The notes under the pieces were generated by a model that did no database searches, was not told the origin of the DNA, and saw only the letters and a program-made list of their open reading frames with translations. From Pseudomonadota bacterium (lineage in GTDB: Bacteria; Bdellovibrionota; Bacteriovoracia; Bacteriovoracales; Bacteriovoracaceae): a stretch of 64,000 bases of DNA. Position numbers and translations under genes: made by a program. This document shows, in pieces, positions 27,232 through 35,804 of the stretch (positions are counted from its first letter, which is position 1; each line of letters opens with the position of its first letter). The stretch spans positions 372,001-436,000 of the forward strand of contig JAIYBW010000003.1 in NCBI GenBank assembly GCA_027488375.1, read 5' to 3'.

Positions 27232-28568
27232 AGAGTCGCTATCAAGAAATCGTTATAGGAATGGGCCTCCTCTCGTTAGTTCGAGGTCTTATTTCGTGCA
27301 AAAGAATGCGCACCACTTTATTAATTGATGACCCTCGTTTTGAAGTTGATAGTTATCAGTCTCATTTCCTCACTGAATTTGAAGTGCAGGCATTTTTAAG
27401 AATTGGGAAAAAATACGAGATTCAGGAGCTTCTGGAGTTGAGACAGTTTTTCTCTCCGGCCCAAATAGAGTTTTGTTTTTCAAACATTCGTTTAAAACTT
27501 GGCTCTGATCCATTTTCAAATTTGATTGAGCTTCTCAGAAAGTTTCCTGAACTTATTGATGATTCTGATCTGGATATTGTCTTCAAAGAATCGCCTGAAT
27601 CTTTTAATGCCTTTTTTTTAGAGGAATTAAAACGCTATGAAGAGAGGTGTTTTAATTCAACAGTTAAGAGCAAAAATATAAGATTCGAGCTACAAGGTCC
27701 GAAGTGGTTTAAAGTTGTTTTTCAGAGATTTTCTCAGCTTATAAATGGAGAGTTTTCGACAACAAAAAGTTTAAAGTTTGCGGGTCTTCTTCATCTACTT
27801 TCGCTCTCTTCAGAGGAAAAAATTAAAGCTTATTTTCCCCCGGAAGAAATTCTCTTTCAGTTTTTGAAGATGCTTTCTCCTGTTTATCGTCTCCAAGATT
27901 ATTTTTTACTGACTCAATTAAAAAGACGTCTTTTGTTATCTGGAGGAGATTATAAACAAAGCTCTGTTCAATATTGGCAATTTCACGAGAAAAAGTTTGA
28001 GAACTTACTTTTAGCGAGTTTTGAAGGAGTTATTTCTGGAGAGAAAGTTTTATTCTTTGCTTATCCACCAGAAGAAGTTCCCTTTAAGTTAGTAGGATCA
28101 TATCCCGTTCTTAAGAAATATCAGCTTTCTCCTCAAAAAAGGACTTCATCTTCTAGACCGTCACGAGAACTTGTATTTTTTGCTGATGAAGCGAGGCTTG
28201 GTGCCGATACTCCTTTTAGACTTCTTTCTTTATCATCTGAGGGAATGGCCTATTATCACTGGCCCTATCCGGACCTGCCAGGCTCTAAAGCTGAATTTTA
28301 TGATTCTGATCTAAAAAAAGAATATCAAAGGGATATAGAGTATTTACCCCTGAATATGACTCCAGTGGAATCAAGCTCCCTTCAGTCAGTCACGATGGAT
28401 CTGCGCTCACTTAGGGATTACCGAAAATCTGAGAATTATCTTTTGGCCCAACTTCCTCTTCAAGTAGATGTTGAGGGTCAGTCAATTCAAGGGTTTGAAT
28501 ACTGGGGTCATTTCCGTTACCGAGGCCATGGCCTTCTCGCACTTTGTTATGGAATCGATGGGATTTGA
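27225..28568 (+). CDS. Conserved-looking hypothetical protein in the LPS operon
   Basis: 447 aa, not recognised. The N-terminus YQEIVIGMGLLSLVRGLISC...TTLLIDD has the beta-alpha-beta look of a dinucleotide-binding start, but lacks a full GxGxxG and I see no later FAD or NAD motifs. The middle is helical and rich in Phe, Glu and Leu; the C-terminus GFEYWGHFRYRGHGLLAL resembles the closing strand of an FAD-linked monooxygenase or reductase only loosely. Seven-base overlap with the KdtA-like gene places it in the same operon, so a role in envelope glycolipids is the best guess. Confidence 0.6.
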   Translation: MLKSRYQEIVIGMGLLSLVRGLISCKRMRTTLLIDDPRFEVDSYQSHFLTEFEVQAFLRIGKKYEIQELLELRQFFSPAQIEFCFSNIRLKLGSDPFSNLIELLRKFPELIDDSDLDIVFKESPESFNAFFLEELKRYEERCFNSTVKSKNIRFELQGPKWFKVVFQRFSQLINGEFSTTKSLKFAGLLHLLSLSSEEKIKAYFPPEEILFQFLKMLSPVYRLQDYFLLTQLKRRLLLSGGDYKQSSVQYWQFHEKKFENLLLASFEGVISGEKVLFFAYPPEEVPFKLVGSYPVLKKYQLSPQKRTSSSRPSRELVFFADEARLGADTPFRLLSLSSEGMAYYHWPYPDLPGSKAEFYDSDLKKEYQRDIEYLPLNMTPVESSSLQSVTMDLRSLRDYRKSENYLLAQLPLQVDVEGQSIQGFEYWGHFRYRGHGLLALCYGIDGI

Positions 28569-28570
28569 GA

Positions 28571-28576
28571 TATAAT
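28571..28576 (+). promoter_or_regulatory. Leaderless -10 box of the pilin-like gene
   Basis: Consensus TATAAT exactly six bases before ATG 28583; the -35 is weak (TTATGG at 28547-28552, 18-base spacer). The box overlaps the stop codon region of the upstream gene. Confidence 0.55.
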
Positions 28577-28582
28577 AAAACT

Positions 28583-28798
28583 ATGTTTAAGCGCTTAAGT
28601 CTCAATCAACTGGGACAAACCTCTGTAGAGTATCTGCTTGTGATTGTTGTTTCAGTCGGCCTATGCATGACCTTTTATAAGAAGTTTAAGGGGTTTTTAC
28701 TAGATAATCCAGATAGTTACATGAGTTCTCACATGAAGCTCTATTCTGCCCTCTTAGATCCAAGTTTGAATTATAAGAAGTACCGCCTGCCTCGATAG
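28583..28798 (+). CDS. Small Flp/type IV pilin-like protein
   Basis: 71 aa. A short basic leader (MFKRLSLNQLG) is followed by QTSVEYLLVIVVSVGLCM: Gly then a hydrophobic helix with Glu at mature position 5 counted from the Gln, the class III (prepilin peptidase) processing pattern seen in Flp and TadE-like pilins. The C-terminal 40 residues are polar. No Tad or prepilin peptidase gene is nearby. Has its own TATAAT and starts just after the LPS trio, on the same strand. Confidence 0.6.
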   Translation: MFKRLSLNQLGQTSVEYLLVIVVSVGLCMTFYKKFKGFLLDNPDSYMSSHMKLYSALLDPSLNYKKYRLPR

Positions 28799-28915
28799 TT
28801 CCCAAACAACCTTTCTTTTGTAATTTTTACATCAATTGCTTGAAATGCTTTATCGCTAAGCGTTACTGCGTTATGCTGTGCCCAAATATTTGATGGCCCT
28901 TTTGAGGAGGAGCGT

Positions 28916-30046
28916 ATGAAATCTAAAAACCTTTTGGCGTTGATGATGACTTTGAGTTTTGCCAACGTCTATGCCCAAGCCGAAGAGCAGGTACTTAACT
29001 CTGACCCGATCGATGTTGATGGATATATTCACCAAAAGCAAGTCAGTGATGGTGAGCTTGAATCGATTAAGAGTACGGTTAATAAATACAAAAATGAAAA
29101 CACACTCTATAAAGAAAAAACGAAAGAGTTGAATAAGCTGACCAATGAAGCCGAAAAAATTGGTGAGAATGCCGAAGAAAAAATTACTGCTAATGTTGAA
29201 GCCAAAAAAGCTGAGACTAAGGCCATGGCAAAAATTAAGAAAGCCGAAGCCAAACTCAAATGTCTTATGGATGATATTAAGTCTCCAGAATGCGATGCGA
29301 TTAGAGGCGGTGGTGATACAGTTGAGCAACAGGTCTCTGTGGCCCAGGCTGCTCCGGCCGTAACTTCATCTGCCGATGCACCTGCTTCGACGGGTGGGGC
29401 TTTTGAGACAATTAAGATGATCGCCTTTGCGGGTGGGACTCAATATAACGGTGAAATCGAACAACTTGAAGCGGAAGTGGCTGCAGGTCTTCGTTTAGAG
29501 TCGAATATTACGTCTCGATTCTCAATGGGGATTGGATTAAATTTTGCTCAATTAAAAACAAATGATTTTGCCAACTCTATGTTTAATAATCAGAGCTGGT
29601 ACAACGGCTATATGAACAACTATGGTGGACGTGAAATCCAGTATCGTTCAATGGGCATAGATCTATATGGTAAATTCTTTATTACAAAAAGTGAGCGCTT
29701 TCGTCCGTATGTGGGAGCAGGTATCGGGTATAGTCGTGCAAATATGAGCTATACTAATAATGATACATATTCTGATCCATTTTCAAGCACTCAATTTGGT
29801 AACGAAAATTATCAAACAAGCTATGCCACTGGAACAATTATGGGTGGTTCTGAAATTATGATCACAAGAGGTTTTGGTTTAAACATTGAAGCGGCCTATT
29901 CAAGCGGTTTAGGAAGCTCTTTAAACTCTAAAGCTTCAAGAAGTTTTACAAATAGCCCTGACCAGATGCGTCTTCGTGAGTTAGGGACTGAAATCATCAA
30001 CGCTAATGCTCTTTCGATCTTCGCTGGTGCTATTGTAGCTTTCTAA
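28916..30046 (+). CDS. Outer-membrane beta-barrel protein with periplasmic coiled coil
   Basis: 376 aa. Signal peptide 1-20 (cleavage after VYA). Residues about 45-120 form a Lys/Glu/Ala-rich coiled coil, then a short Ala/Pro linker (about 140-160). From about 165 on alternating hydrophobic strands with aromatic ends (SMGIDLYGKFFI, RPYVGAGIGYSRANMSY) form an OmpA/OmpW-sized eight-strand barrel ending in Phe, the signal for Bam insertion. GGAGG lies about six bases before ATG, and a strong terminator follows. The coiled coil may reach to peptidoglycan or a partner protein. An abundant surface protein is likely. Confidence 0.8.
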   Translation: MKSKNLLALMMTLSFANVYAQAEEQVLNSDPIDVDGYIHQKQVSDGELESIKSTVNKYKNENTLYKEKTKELNKLTNEAEKIGENAEEKITANVEAKKAETKAMAKIKKAEAKLKCLMDDIKSPECDAIRGGGDTVEQQVSVAQAAPAVTSSADAPASTGGAFETIKMIAFAGGTQYNGEIEQLEAEVAAGLRLESNITSRFSMGIGLNFAQLKTNDFANSMFNNQSWYNGYMNNYGGREIQYRSMGIDLYGKFFITKSERFRPYVGAGIGYSRANMSYTNNDTYSDPFSSTQFGNENYQTSYATGTIMGGSEIMITRGFGLNIEAAYSSGLGSSLNSKASRSFTNSPDQMRLRELGTEIINANALSIFAGAIVAF

Positions 30047-30069
30047 GCTCCCCTCCGAACATCGTTTTA

Positions 30070-30101
30070 TAAAACCCCAGTTTATAACTGGGGTTTTTTT
30101 G
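30070..30101 (+). terminator. Intrinsic terminator after the barrel protein
   Basis: AAAACCCCAGTT, short TAT loop, AACTGGGGTTTTTTT: strong GC stem plus T-run. Confidence 0.88.
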
Positions 30102-30195
30102 TTTGAGCGTTTTGCTTTTGCCTTCATCCCCATGATCCTTTGATTTATGATTATAGAAGATTTTTTAATTTCATTTTTATATTCAAAGGACCCTT

Positions 30196-31485
30196 ATGAA
30201 ACCAGTTTACCTTGTTGATGGAAAACGTACTCCCTCTGTAAAGGCCGGTGCCGATTTAAAAGAAATTGCTGCTCCTTATTTAGGTCATTATCTCGTTCGA
30301 CATCTTTTAGATAAACATGGCTTACCTTCTGATCAAATTGATGAAGTTATTGTTGGAAACACAGGAACACCTGCAAAGTATCCAAATGTTGGTCGGGTTA
30401 TTGCTTTAGAAGCTGGTCTTCATAAGAAAACTTCTGGTTATTCTGTTCACCGCAATTGTGCTTCTGGAATGGAGGCCCTTTCTCAGGCCTACGATAAAAT
30501 TGGTTCTGGTCGCGCTCACCTGGTTTTTGCTGGTGGAGTTGAGAACATGACACAAATGCCTCTTATGTTCAACAAGCAGATGACTGAATTTTTTATGGAA
30601 ATGATGAAGGCCAAAACTACAGCGCAAAAGCTAAAAATTGTTTCAAGTTTTCGTCCAAATTTTCTTGCCCCAGTCATCGCTATTGAGCAGGGTCTTACAG
30701 ATCCTTTTTGTGGACGTAACATGGGTCAGACAGCTGAAACCCTCGCTCGTGAATTAAATATTACTCGTCGTGAACAAGATGAGTTTGCCAACCGCTCTCA
30801 TCACTTAGCGGCAGCAGCGACGAAAGAAGGGAAATTTAGAGAAGAAATTCTTCCTATTACGGCCGGTCATAAGCTGGATAAAATGATCGCAGATGATATT
30901 GGTTTTAGAGATAACTCAACCGTAGATGGACTTGGTAAACTCAAACCTTATTTTGAAAAAGAAACGGGAACTGTCACTGTTGGTAACGCTTGTCCTATCA
31001 CTGATGGTGGCTCCATGTGGCTTCTTGCCTCTGAAGAAGCAGTCAAAAAATATAACTTAGATCCAGTAGCAAAATTGGTAGATTATCATTTCCATGGACT
31101 TGAGCCTGAAAGAATGGGCCTTGGGCCAGTGCTTGCTATTCAAGGACTTTTAAAACGTACCGGTATGACTTTAGATCAAATAGATCTTTTTGAAATCAAC
31201 GAAGCCTTTGCAGCCCAGGTTCTTGGATGTTTAAAAGTCATGAAAGATAAAAATCTTTCATCTAAGTGGGGGATAAATGAAACGATGGGAGACATTCCAC
31301 TGGAAAAACTTAACGTGAACGGTGGGGGAATTGCCCTCGGTCACCCTGTTGGCTCAACTGGTTCAAGATTAGTGGTGACGCTGGCCCACGAACTTAAACG
31401 CCGTAAGCAGAAGTATGGTCTGGCCTCACTTTGTATTGGTGGTGGTCAGGGTGGTGCAGTTCTTATTGAAAATTTAAAATTATAG
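30196..31485 (+). CDS. fadI: Acetyl-CoA acyltransferase (3-ketoacyl-CoA thiolase)
   Basis: Thiolytic last step of fatty-acid beta-oxidation. 429 aa, the FadI length (436 in E. coli) rather than FadA (387). Nucleophile C88 in HRNCASGMEAL; C-terminal GHPVGSTGSR with the catalytic His and CIGGGQGGA with the second Cys (C413). AAAGGA precedes ATG. Followed after 12 bases by fadJ, so thiolase and multifunctional enzyme form the operon; here the order is fadI-fadJ. Confidence 0.92.
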   Translation: MKPVYLVDGKRTPSVKAGADLKEIAAPYLGHYLVRHLLDKHGLPSDQIDEVIVGNTGTPAKYPNVGRVIALEAGLHKKTSGYSVHRNCASGMEALSQAYDKIGSGRAHLVFAGGVENMTQMPLMFNKQMTEFFMEMMKAKTTAQKLKIVSSFRPNFLAPVIAIEQGLTDPFCGRNMGQTAETLARELNITRREQDEFANRSHHLAAAATKEGKFREEILPITAGHKLDKMIADDIGFRDNSTVDGLGKLKPYFEKETGTVTVGNACPITDGGSMWLLASEEAVKKYNLDPVAKLVDYHFHGLEPERMGLGPVLAIQGLLKRTGMTLDQIDLFEINEAFAAQVLGCLKVMKDKNLSSKWGINETMGDIPLEKLNVNGGGIALGHPVGSTGSRLVVTLAHELKRRKQKYGLASLCIGGGQGGAVLIENLKL

Positions 31486-31497
31486 TGGAGCTCTTTT

Positions 31498-33618
31498 ATG
31501 ACGTATCAGCATATCTCTTATGAATTAAAGAACGATTTTATCTGGATTGGATTGGGTCTTAATGAAAAAAAATCAATGACCACTCTTACACGTGACTCAT
31601 TAGATGAATTATCTAAGATCATGGTAGAGGTGACTGAGATAGATAAAAAGAAAGGGGCCAAGGGACTTTTCTTTTTTTCTCATAAGCCTGGTGTTTTTCT
31701 GGCCGGCATGGATATCACTGTTATTAATGATTTAAAAAATGAAGCGGACGCTCTAAGAAATTTAGAAGTGGCCCATAAACTTTTTAATTCCATTGAAGAT
31801 TTGAAAATGCCAACGGCTTCTCTTGTGAATGGGATTTGTCTTGGTGGTGGCCTTGAGCTTTCGTTATGCTGTAAAAAGATTTTTGTTTCTGATCATCCTA
31901 AAACAGCTCTTGGCTTACCTGAAGTCATGCTCGGAGTTCTTCCTGGATTTGGAGGGACATACAGACTACCAAAAAAAGTAGGTCTTCCACCGGCGCTGGA
32001 TATGATTCTCACTGGTAAACAAATTAAAGGTAAAAATGCTTATAAAATGGGCCTGGCCGACGCCATTTTGCCTGCCGAGAGAATGCTGGAGCTTGCTCCA
32101 CAGTATCTTAATAAACCGAAGAAAAAGACAAATCTCAAAGAAGAGCTTGAAAAAGCGGCGATGGAAAATTTCCTCACTCGTAAAATTATTTTTCAAAAAG
32201 CCAGAGAGCAGGTCATGAAAAATACGAAAGGTTTTTATCCTGCTCCTTTAAAAATTCTTGAGGTTCTAGAGAAAGGCGCGAATAAAAATCGCTCTGATTA
32301 TTTAGCGATGGAGGCCCAGGCCTTTGCCGAATTGTCACAAACAATTCAATCTAAAAATCTTCAGCACATTTTCTTTCTGACTGATAATTCTAAGAAATTA
32401 GACAATAAAGACCAATTACCTTCTGTTAACAGGGGCGCCGTTCTTGGTGCTGGAGTTATGGGGGGAGGGATTGCATGGCTTTTTGCTCAAAACAATCAAG
32501 CACCACTCATGAAAGATATTACTCCTGCTGCCCTTGAACTTGGTCTAAAGCAGGCTTCGGCTAATTTTGCTGGGGCCCTTAAAAGAAAAAGAATGACCGA
32601 AGATGAGTTCAACCGAAAAATGCGCTCCATTGAACCAACTTTAACACTTGAAGGGATGAAAAGTGCTGACCTTGTAGTAGAAGCTGTAGTTGAAAATATG
32701 GATTTAAAAAAGAAGGTCTTTGCTGAGCTTGAGGAGTATGTAAGGCCTGATTGTTTGCTGACTTCTAATACATCATCACTTTCAGTTGAAGAAATGAGTA
32801 AGGCGCTAAAAAATTCTGGGCGTTTTGCAGGACTGCATTTTTTTAATCCAGTTAATAAAATGCCTTTAGTTGAAATTATTACTCATGAGAAGGTGGATCC
32901 GAAGACGATTCAAACTTTGGTTAAATGGGTTTTAGATGTAAAGAAAACTCCTATCGTCGTTAAAGATGGTCCAGGGTTTTTGGTTAACCGTATTTTAGCT
33001 CCTTATCTCAATGAAGCAGCTTTTTTACTTGAAGAAGGTGTTTCAGTTGAAGCCCTAGATGAAGCAGCCTTAAATTTTGGAATGCCAATGGGGCCTTGTC
33101 GTTTGATGGATGAAATTGGACTCGATGTTTGTGTCAAGGTTGGAAAAATTATGCAAGAGGGCCTTGGCCAGCGAGCGAACCCAAGTTCACTTTCTACTAA
33201 ACTTTATGACGCTAAACTTTTGGGAAAGAAAAATAATAAGGGCTTTTACCTTTACGATGAGAAAGGTAAATCAACCGGCAAAAACCCTGAGATCTCAAAA
33301 ATCATCACATCCAAGAAAAAACATATGGATGAGATGACAATTCAGATGAGATTATTTCTTCCTATGGTCAATGAGGCAGCCTATATACTCGCAGATAAAA
33401 TTTGTGATAAGGCAGCAACTGTTGATGTTGGAATGATCTATGGGACAGGTTTCCCTCCATTCAAGGGTGGTCTTTTAAAATGGGCCGACCAGGAAGGTCT
33501 TGATTCTATTGTTGAACGTCTCAATAACTTTGCCAAAGACGTGAACAAAGATAGGTACCAGGTTTCACCTTTCCTCTCATTGATGGTGAGTGATAAACGT
33601 AAGTTTTATGACCTCTAG
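31498..33618 (+). CDS. fadJ: Multifunctional enoyl-CoA hydratase / 3-hydroxyacyl-CoA dehydrogenase
   Basis: Alpha subunit of the fatty-oxidation complex, 706 aa (E. coli FadJ 714). Crotonase domain 1-190 with LAGMDIT (oxyanion hole), GICLGGGLELSLCC and PEVMLGVLPGFGGT. Dehydrogenase NAD-binding motif is VLGAGVMGGGIAWLFAQ (about 315-331); catalytic His segment FAGLHFFNPVNKMPLVEII; C-terminal helical domains GPGFLVNRILAPYLNEA and GTGFPPFKGG. GGAG is eight bases upstream. Its stop is directly abutted by the next ATG. Confidence 0.95.
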   Translation: MTYQHISYELKNDFIWIGLGLNEKKSMTTLTRDSLDELSKIMVEVTEIDKKKGAKGLFFFSHKPGVFLAGMDITVINDLKNEADALRNLEVAHKLFNSIEDLKMPTASLVNGICLGGGLELSLCCKKIFVSDHPKTALGLPEVMLGVLPGFGGTYRLPKKVGLPPALDMILTGKQIKGKNAYKMGLADAILPAERMLELAPQYLNKPKKKTNLKEELEKAAMENFLTRKIIFQKAREQVMKNTKGFYPAPLKILEVLEKGANKNRSDYLAMEAQAFAELSQTIQSKNLQHIFFLTDNSKKLDNKDQLPSVNRGAVLGAGVMGGGIAWLFAQNNQAPLMKDITPAALELGLKQASANFAGALKRKRMTEDEFNRKMRSIEPTLTLEGMKSADLVVEAVVENMDLKKKVFAELEEYVRPDCLLTSNTSSLSVEEMSKALKNSGRFAGLHFFNPVNKMPLVEIITHEKVDPKTIQTLVKWVLDVKKTPIVVKDGPGFLVNRILAPYLNEAAFLLEEGVSVEALDEAALNFGMPMGPCRLMDEIGLDVCVKVGKIMQEGLGQRANPSSLSTKLYDAKLLGKKNNKGFYLYDEKGKSTGKNPEISKIITSKKKHMDEMTIQMRLFLPMVNEAAYILADKICDKAATVDVGMIYGTGFPPFKGGLLKWADQEGLDSIVERLNNFAKDVNKDRYQVSPFLSLMVSDKRKFYDL

Positions 33619-34788
33619 ATGAAAGTTTGGCCTTTTTTTAGTTACTTTTTTAAGTACCTCTTTTTTTCTAAGACGCGCCAGCGGCTGCTTTTCATAGCAG
33701 TCACTGGTCTTTTTATTTCCTCTTTTTCCCTTGTTGTGATTCAAGGAATAATGGGTGGGCTTCAGAAGAGTTTAGTTGCTCGATCAAAGTCGGTTCATGG
33801 CTCTTATCTTGTTGTGTTTGAAAAACCGACAATTGAATCTCTGGAAGAATTTAAGAATATTTTCCTCAAAGAGGATGCTCCCTTTTATTCCGAACTAGAA
33901 ACAGAGGTGATGCTTAAGTACAAGAGTTATGTTGCGCCTGCGAAAATTCATGGACTCGTGTTAAGCGATGAAAGGCCAACATTTTTAAGAGAGAAGGATT
34001 TTTCAGGTCTTGTCATAGGAAACGATCTTGCCTCCAAACTCAAGCTGCCTTTTCTTGATGAAATTCAGATCATTACTCCTGCTGTTACAGACTCTCTCAT
34101 GGGTGAAGTTCCACGTTTTATTTATGAGACTTTATCAGATTATGTTTTTACAGAACTGCCAGAGGTTGATGAGTTTGAAATTTGGGGCAGGGTTCAGGTT
34201 GTTCAAAATCTTCTTCGCCAAAATGGGATAAATCAAATCAGAATTTTTAAGACTCTACCGTCACAGGTGCTTGAAGAGTTAAAAAAAATTAATACCTCAG
34301 TTCCGTTTAGAGTTATAAGCTGGGAAGAGATGAATAAAGCGTTGGTATGGTCTTTAAATTTAGAGACCAAAGTCATGCTTTTCCTTTTTATAAGTATGAG
34401 TCTACTGGTCTCAATTGCCATTACCTCCGGGCTTCTCATTTTCTTCTCAAAAATCAGAAAGGATTTGATGAGCTTTTGGATCCTCGGTATGTCTCAAGAG
34501 ATGCTTATGAAGCTTTGTCTAAGATTTGTGACGCTTCTATCAGGTATCACTTGCTTCATTGGAGTCATAACGGGAATTATCACTTTAAAGATTCTTGATC
34601 TCCACGGTCATGATTTAATGCCTAATATTTTTGTCGAAAGAAGATTTCCAGTGGAAGTCACTCCCTTTAACATTATACTAAGTTTATTTATCCCTTTTGC
34701 CATTTCAATCATCTTTAGCTTTTTATCTTACTTGAATTTCAAGAAAGAGAATCAGTCATTCATTTCTATTGTAAGAAGTGTTGGTTAG
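33619..34788 (+). CDS. LolC/E-like (FtsX-domain) ABC transporter permease
   Basis: 389 aa inner-membrane permease. N-terminal helix about 22-45 (LLFIAVTGLFISSFSLVVIQGIMGGL), a periplasmic domain of about 210 residues, then three helices (about 252-275, 295-325, 350-375): the MacB/LolCE topology. LolCDE extracts lipoproteins for transfer to the outer membrane. No LolD ATPase is adjacent; ATG follows the fadJ stop with no gap, an unexpected partner, perhaps simply coupled. Alternative: any other FtsX-domain permease such as a cell-wall or lipid exporter. Confidence 0.72.
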   Translation: MKVWPFFSYFFKYLFFSKTRQRLLFIAVTGLFISSFSLVVIQGIMGGLQKSLVARSKSVHGSYLVVFEKPTIESLEEFKNIFLKEDAPFYSELETEVMLKYKSYVAPAKIHGLVLSDERPTFLREKDFSGLVIGNDLASKLKLPFLDEIQIITPAVTDSLMGEVPRFIYETLSDYVFTELPEVDEFEIWGRVQVVQNLLRQNGINQIRIFKTLPSQVLEELKKINTSVPFRVISWEEMNKALVWSLNLETKVMLFLFISMSLLVSIAITSGLLIFFSKIRKDLMSFWILGMSQEMLMKLCLRFVTLLSGITCFIGVITGIITLKILDLHGHDLMPNIFVERRFPVEVTPFNIILSLFIPFAISIIFSFLSYLNFKKENQSFISIVRSVG

Positions 34789-34853
34789 AACCCTTTTTCG
34801 GGTTAAAATATTTCTAAGATTCAGGATGAATCCATTTTGTTGAGAGGACTTTA

Positions 34854-35804
34854 ATGTCAAATATTTCATTTTCAGAGTTTTTACCTTTTTCTCCCAAAAA
34901 TCTTTCTGCTGAAAAGTTCTCCCTCGAAGATGAAGTTTATCTCAGTGATAATGGTAATGTAGTTTTTCATTGGGCCGATTTTTATGAAACCTGTGAGCTG
35001 ATTAAGAATTCAGTTTACGCACGACCTGAAGTTAAAGCTGATTTTTCACTCAGAGAGAAATCTTTAAATAAACTAAAATTAATTTCTGTTTGGATTAAGT
35101 CTTTAAAAAAAGTTCATCAAACAACGATGTATGACCTTTATGAGCAAGCCGTTCAAAGCCGATTTAACTTTTCAAATAGTTTAGGTCTTAATGGTGACGC
35201 CCAGGTGTCTTTTATTTCAAGTACAGGTCCTTTTAAAAAGATGGCGATCACTGATTGTTTCAATAAAGAGATCTATAAAGATTTTGTTTTGATTTCCTTG
35301 TTAAGAGATAAGCTTCCTCGTCGAGATTACCGGCTTAGATTGAAATCAAAAGTTCTTTTTCAGTATGGCAATGATTTTTCAAAGTCATCTCTGATGGGAC
35401 TTGAGCAGCTTACTATGAATGGGATGCTTTTTTCTGTAGATTCTGAGGAATATTCAAATTTTATTTCTAAGCAGACTGATTTAAAAGTCTTAATTGATTC
35501 TTCGACTCTTAAGTCTTCATTGGGCAAAAATCTAACAGAATTAAATCAATTTTTGTCCCAGTTTGCTTTCAATCTTTTCTATTCTTCTCGGTATGAAGAT
35601 TCCATCCTTTGCCAATTGAAAGATTTTAGTGTTCAGACAAGTTTTGATTTCTATCAAAATAGAAAGATTTATCTATTTATTAGTTATGACAAACTAAGCG
35701 GACAGCCAGGTTTCGATGTCGGCATGATAAAAGATTTTGTTGTTCACACTAAAGAATTAATCAGACAAACTTATAATTTAGATCAAGATCTGAAACTTGC
35801 TTAA
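34854..35804 (+). CDS. Hypothetical protein with possible degenerate PilZ domain
   Basis: 316 aa, cytoplasmic. A central stretch (about 155-215) begins LPRRDYRLRLKSKVLFQYG and runs on to LEQLTMNGMLFSV, which has the spacing of a PilZ domain: RRxxR early and a D/NxSxxG-like turn later, here with Thr-Met-Asn-Gly. The second c-di-GMP motif is imperfect, so nucleotide binding may be lost. Flanks are helical and unrecognised. AGGAC about six bases before ATG. Convergent with the recombinase gene (four-base overlap). Confidence 0.55.
   Translation: MSNISFSEFLPFSPKNLSAEKFSLEDEVYLSDNGNVVFHWADFYETCELIKNSVYARPEVKADFSLREKSLNKLKLISVWIKSLKKVHQTTMYDLYEQAVQSRFNFSNSLGLNGDAQVSFISSTGPFKKMAITDCFNKEIYKDFVLISLLRDKLPRRDYRLRLKSKVLFQYGNDFSKSSLMGLEQLTMNGMLFSVDSEEYSNFISKQTDLKVLIDSSTLKSSLGKNLTELNQFLSQFAFNLFYSSRYEDSILCQLKDFSVQTSFDFYQNRKIYLFISYDKLSGQPGFDVGMIKDFVVHTKELIRQTYNLDQDLKLA

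Noticed and set aside
34789-34804. AACCC-GGGTT hairpin after the LolC/E-like gene as a terminator
   Set aside because: Only five base pairs and no T-run after it.
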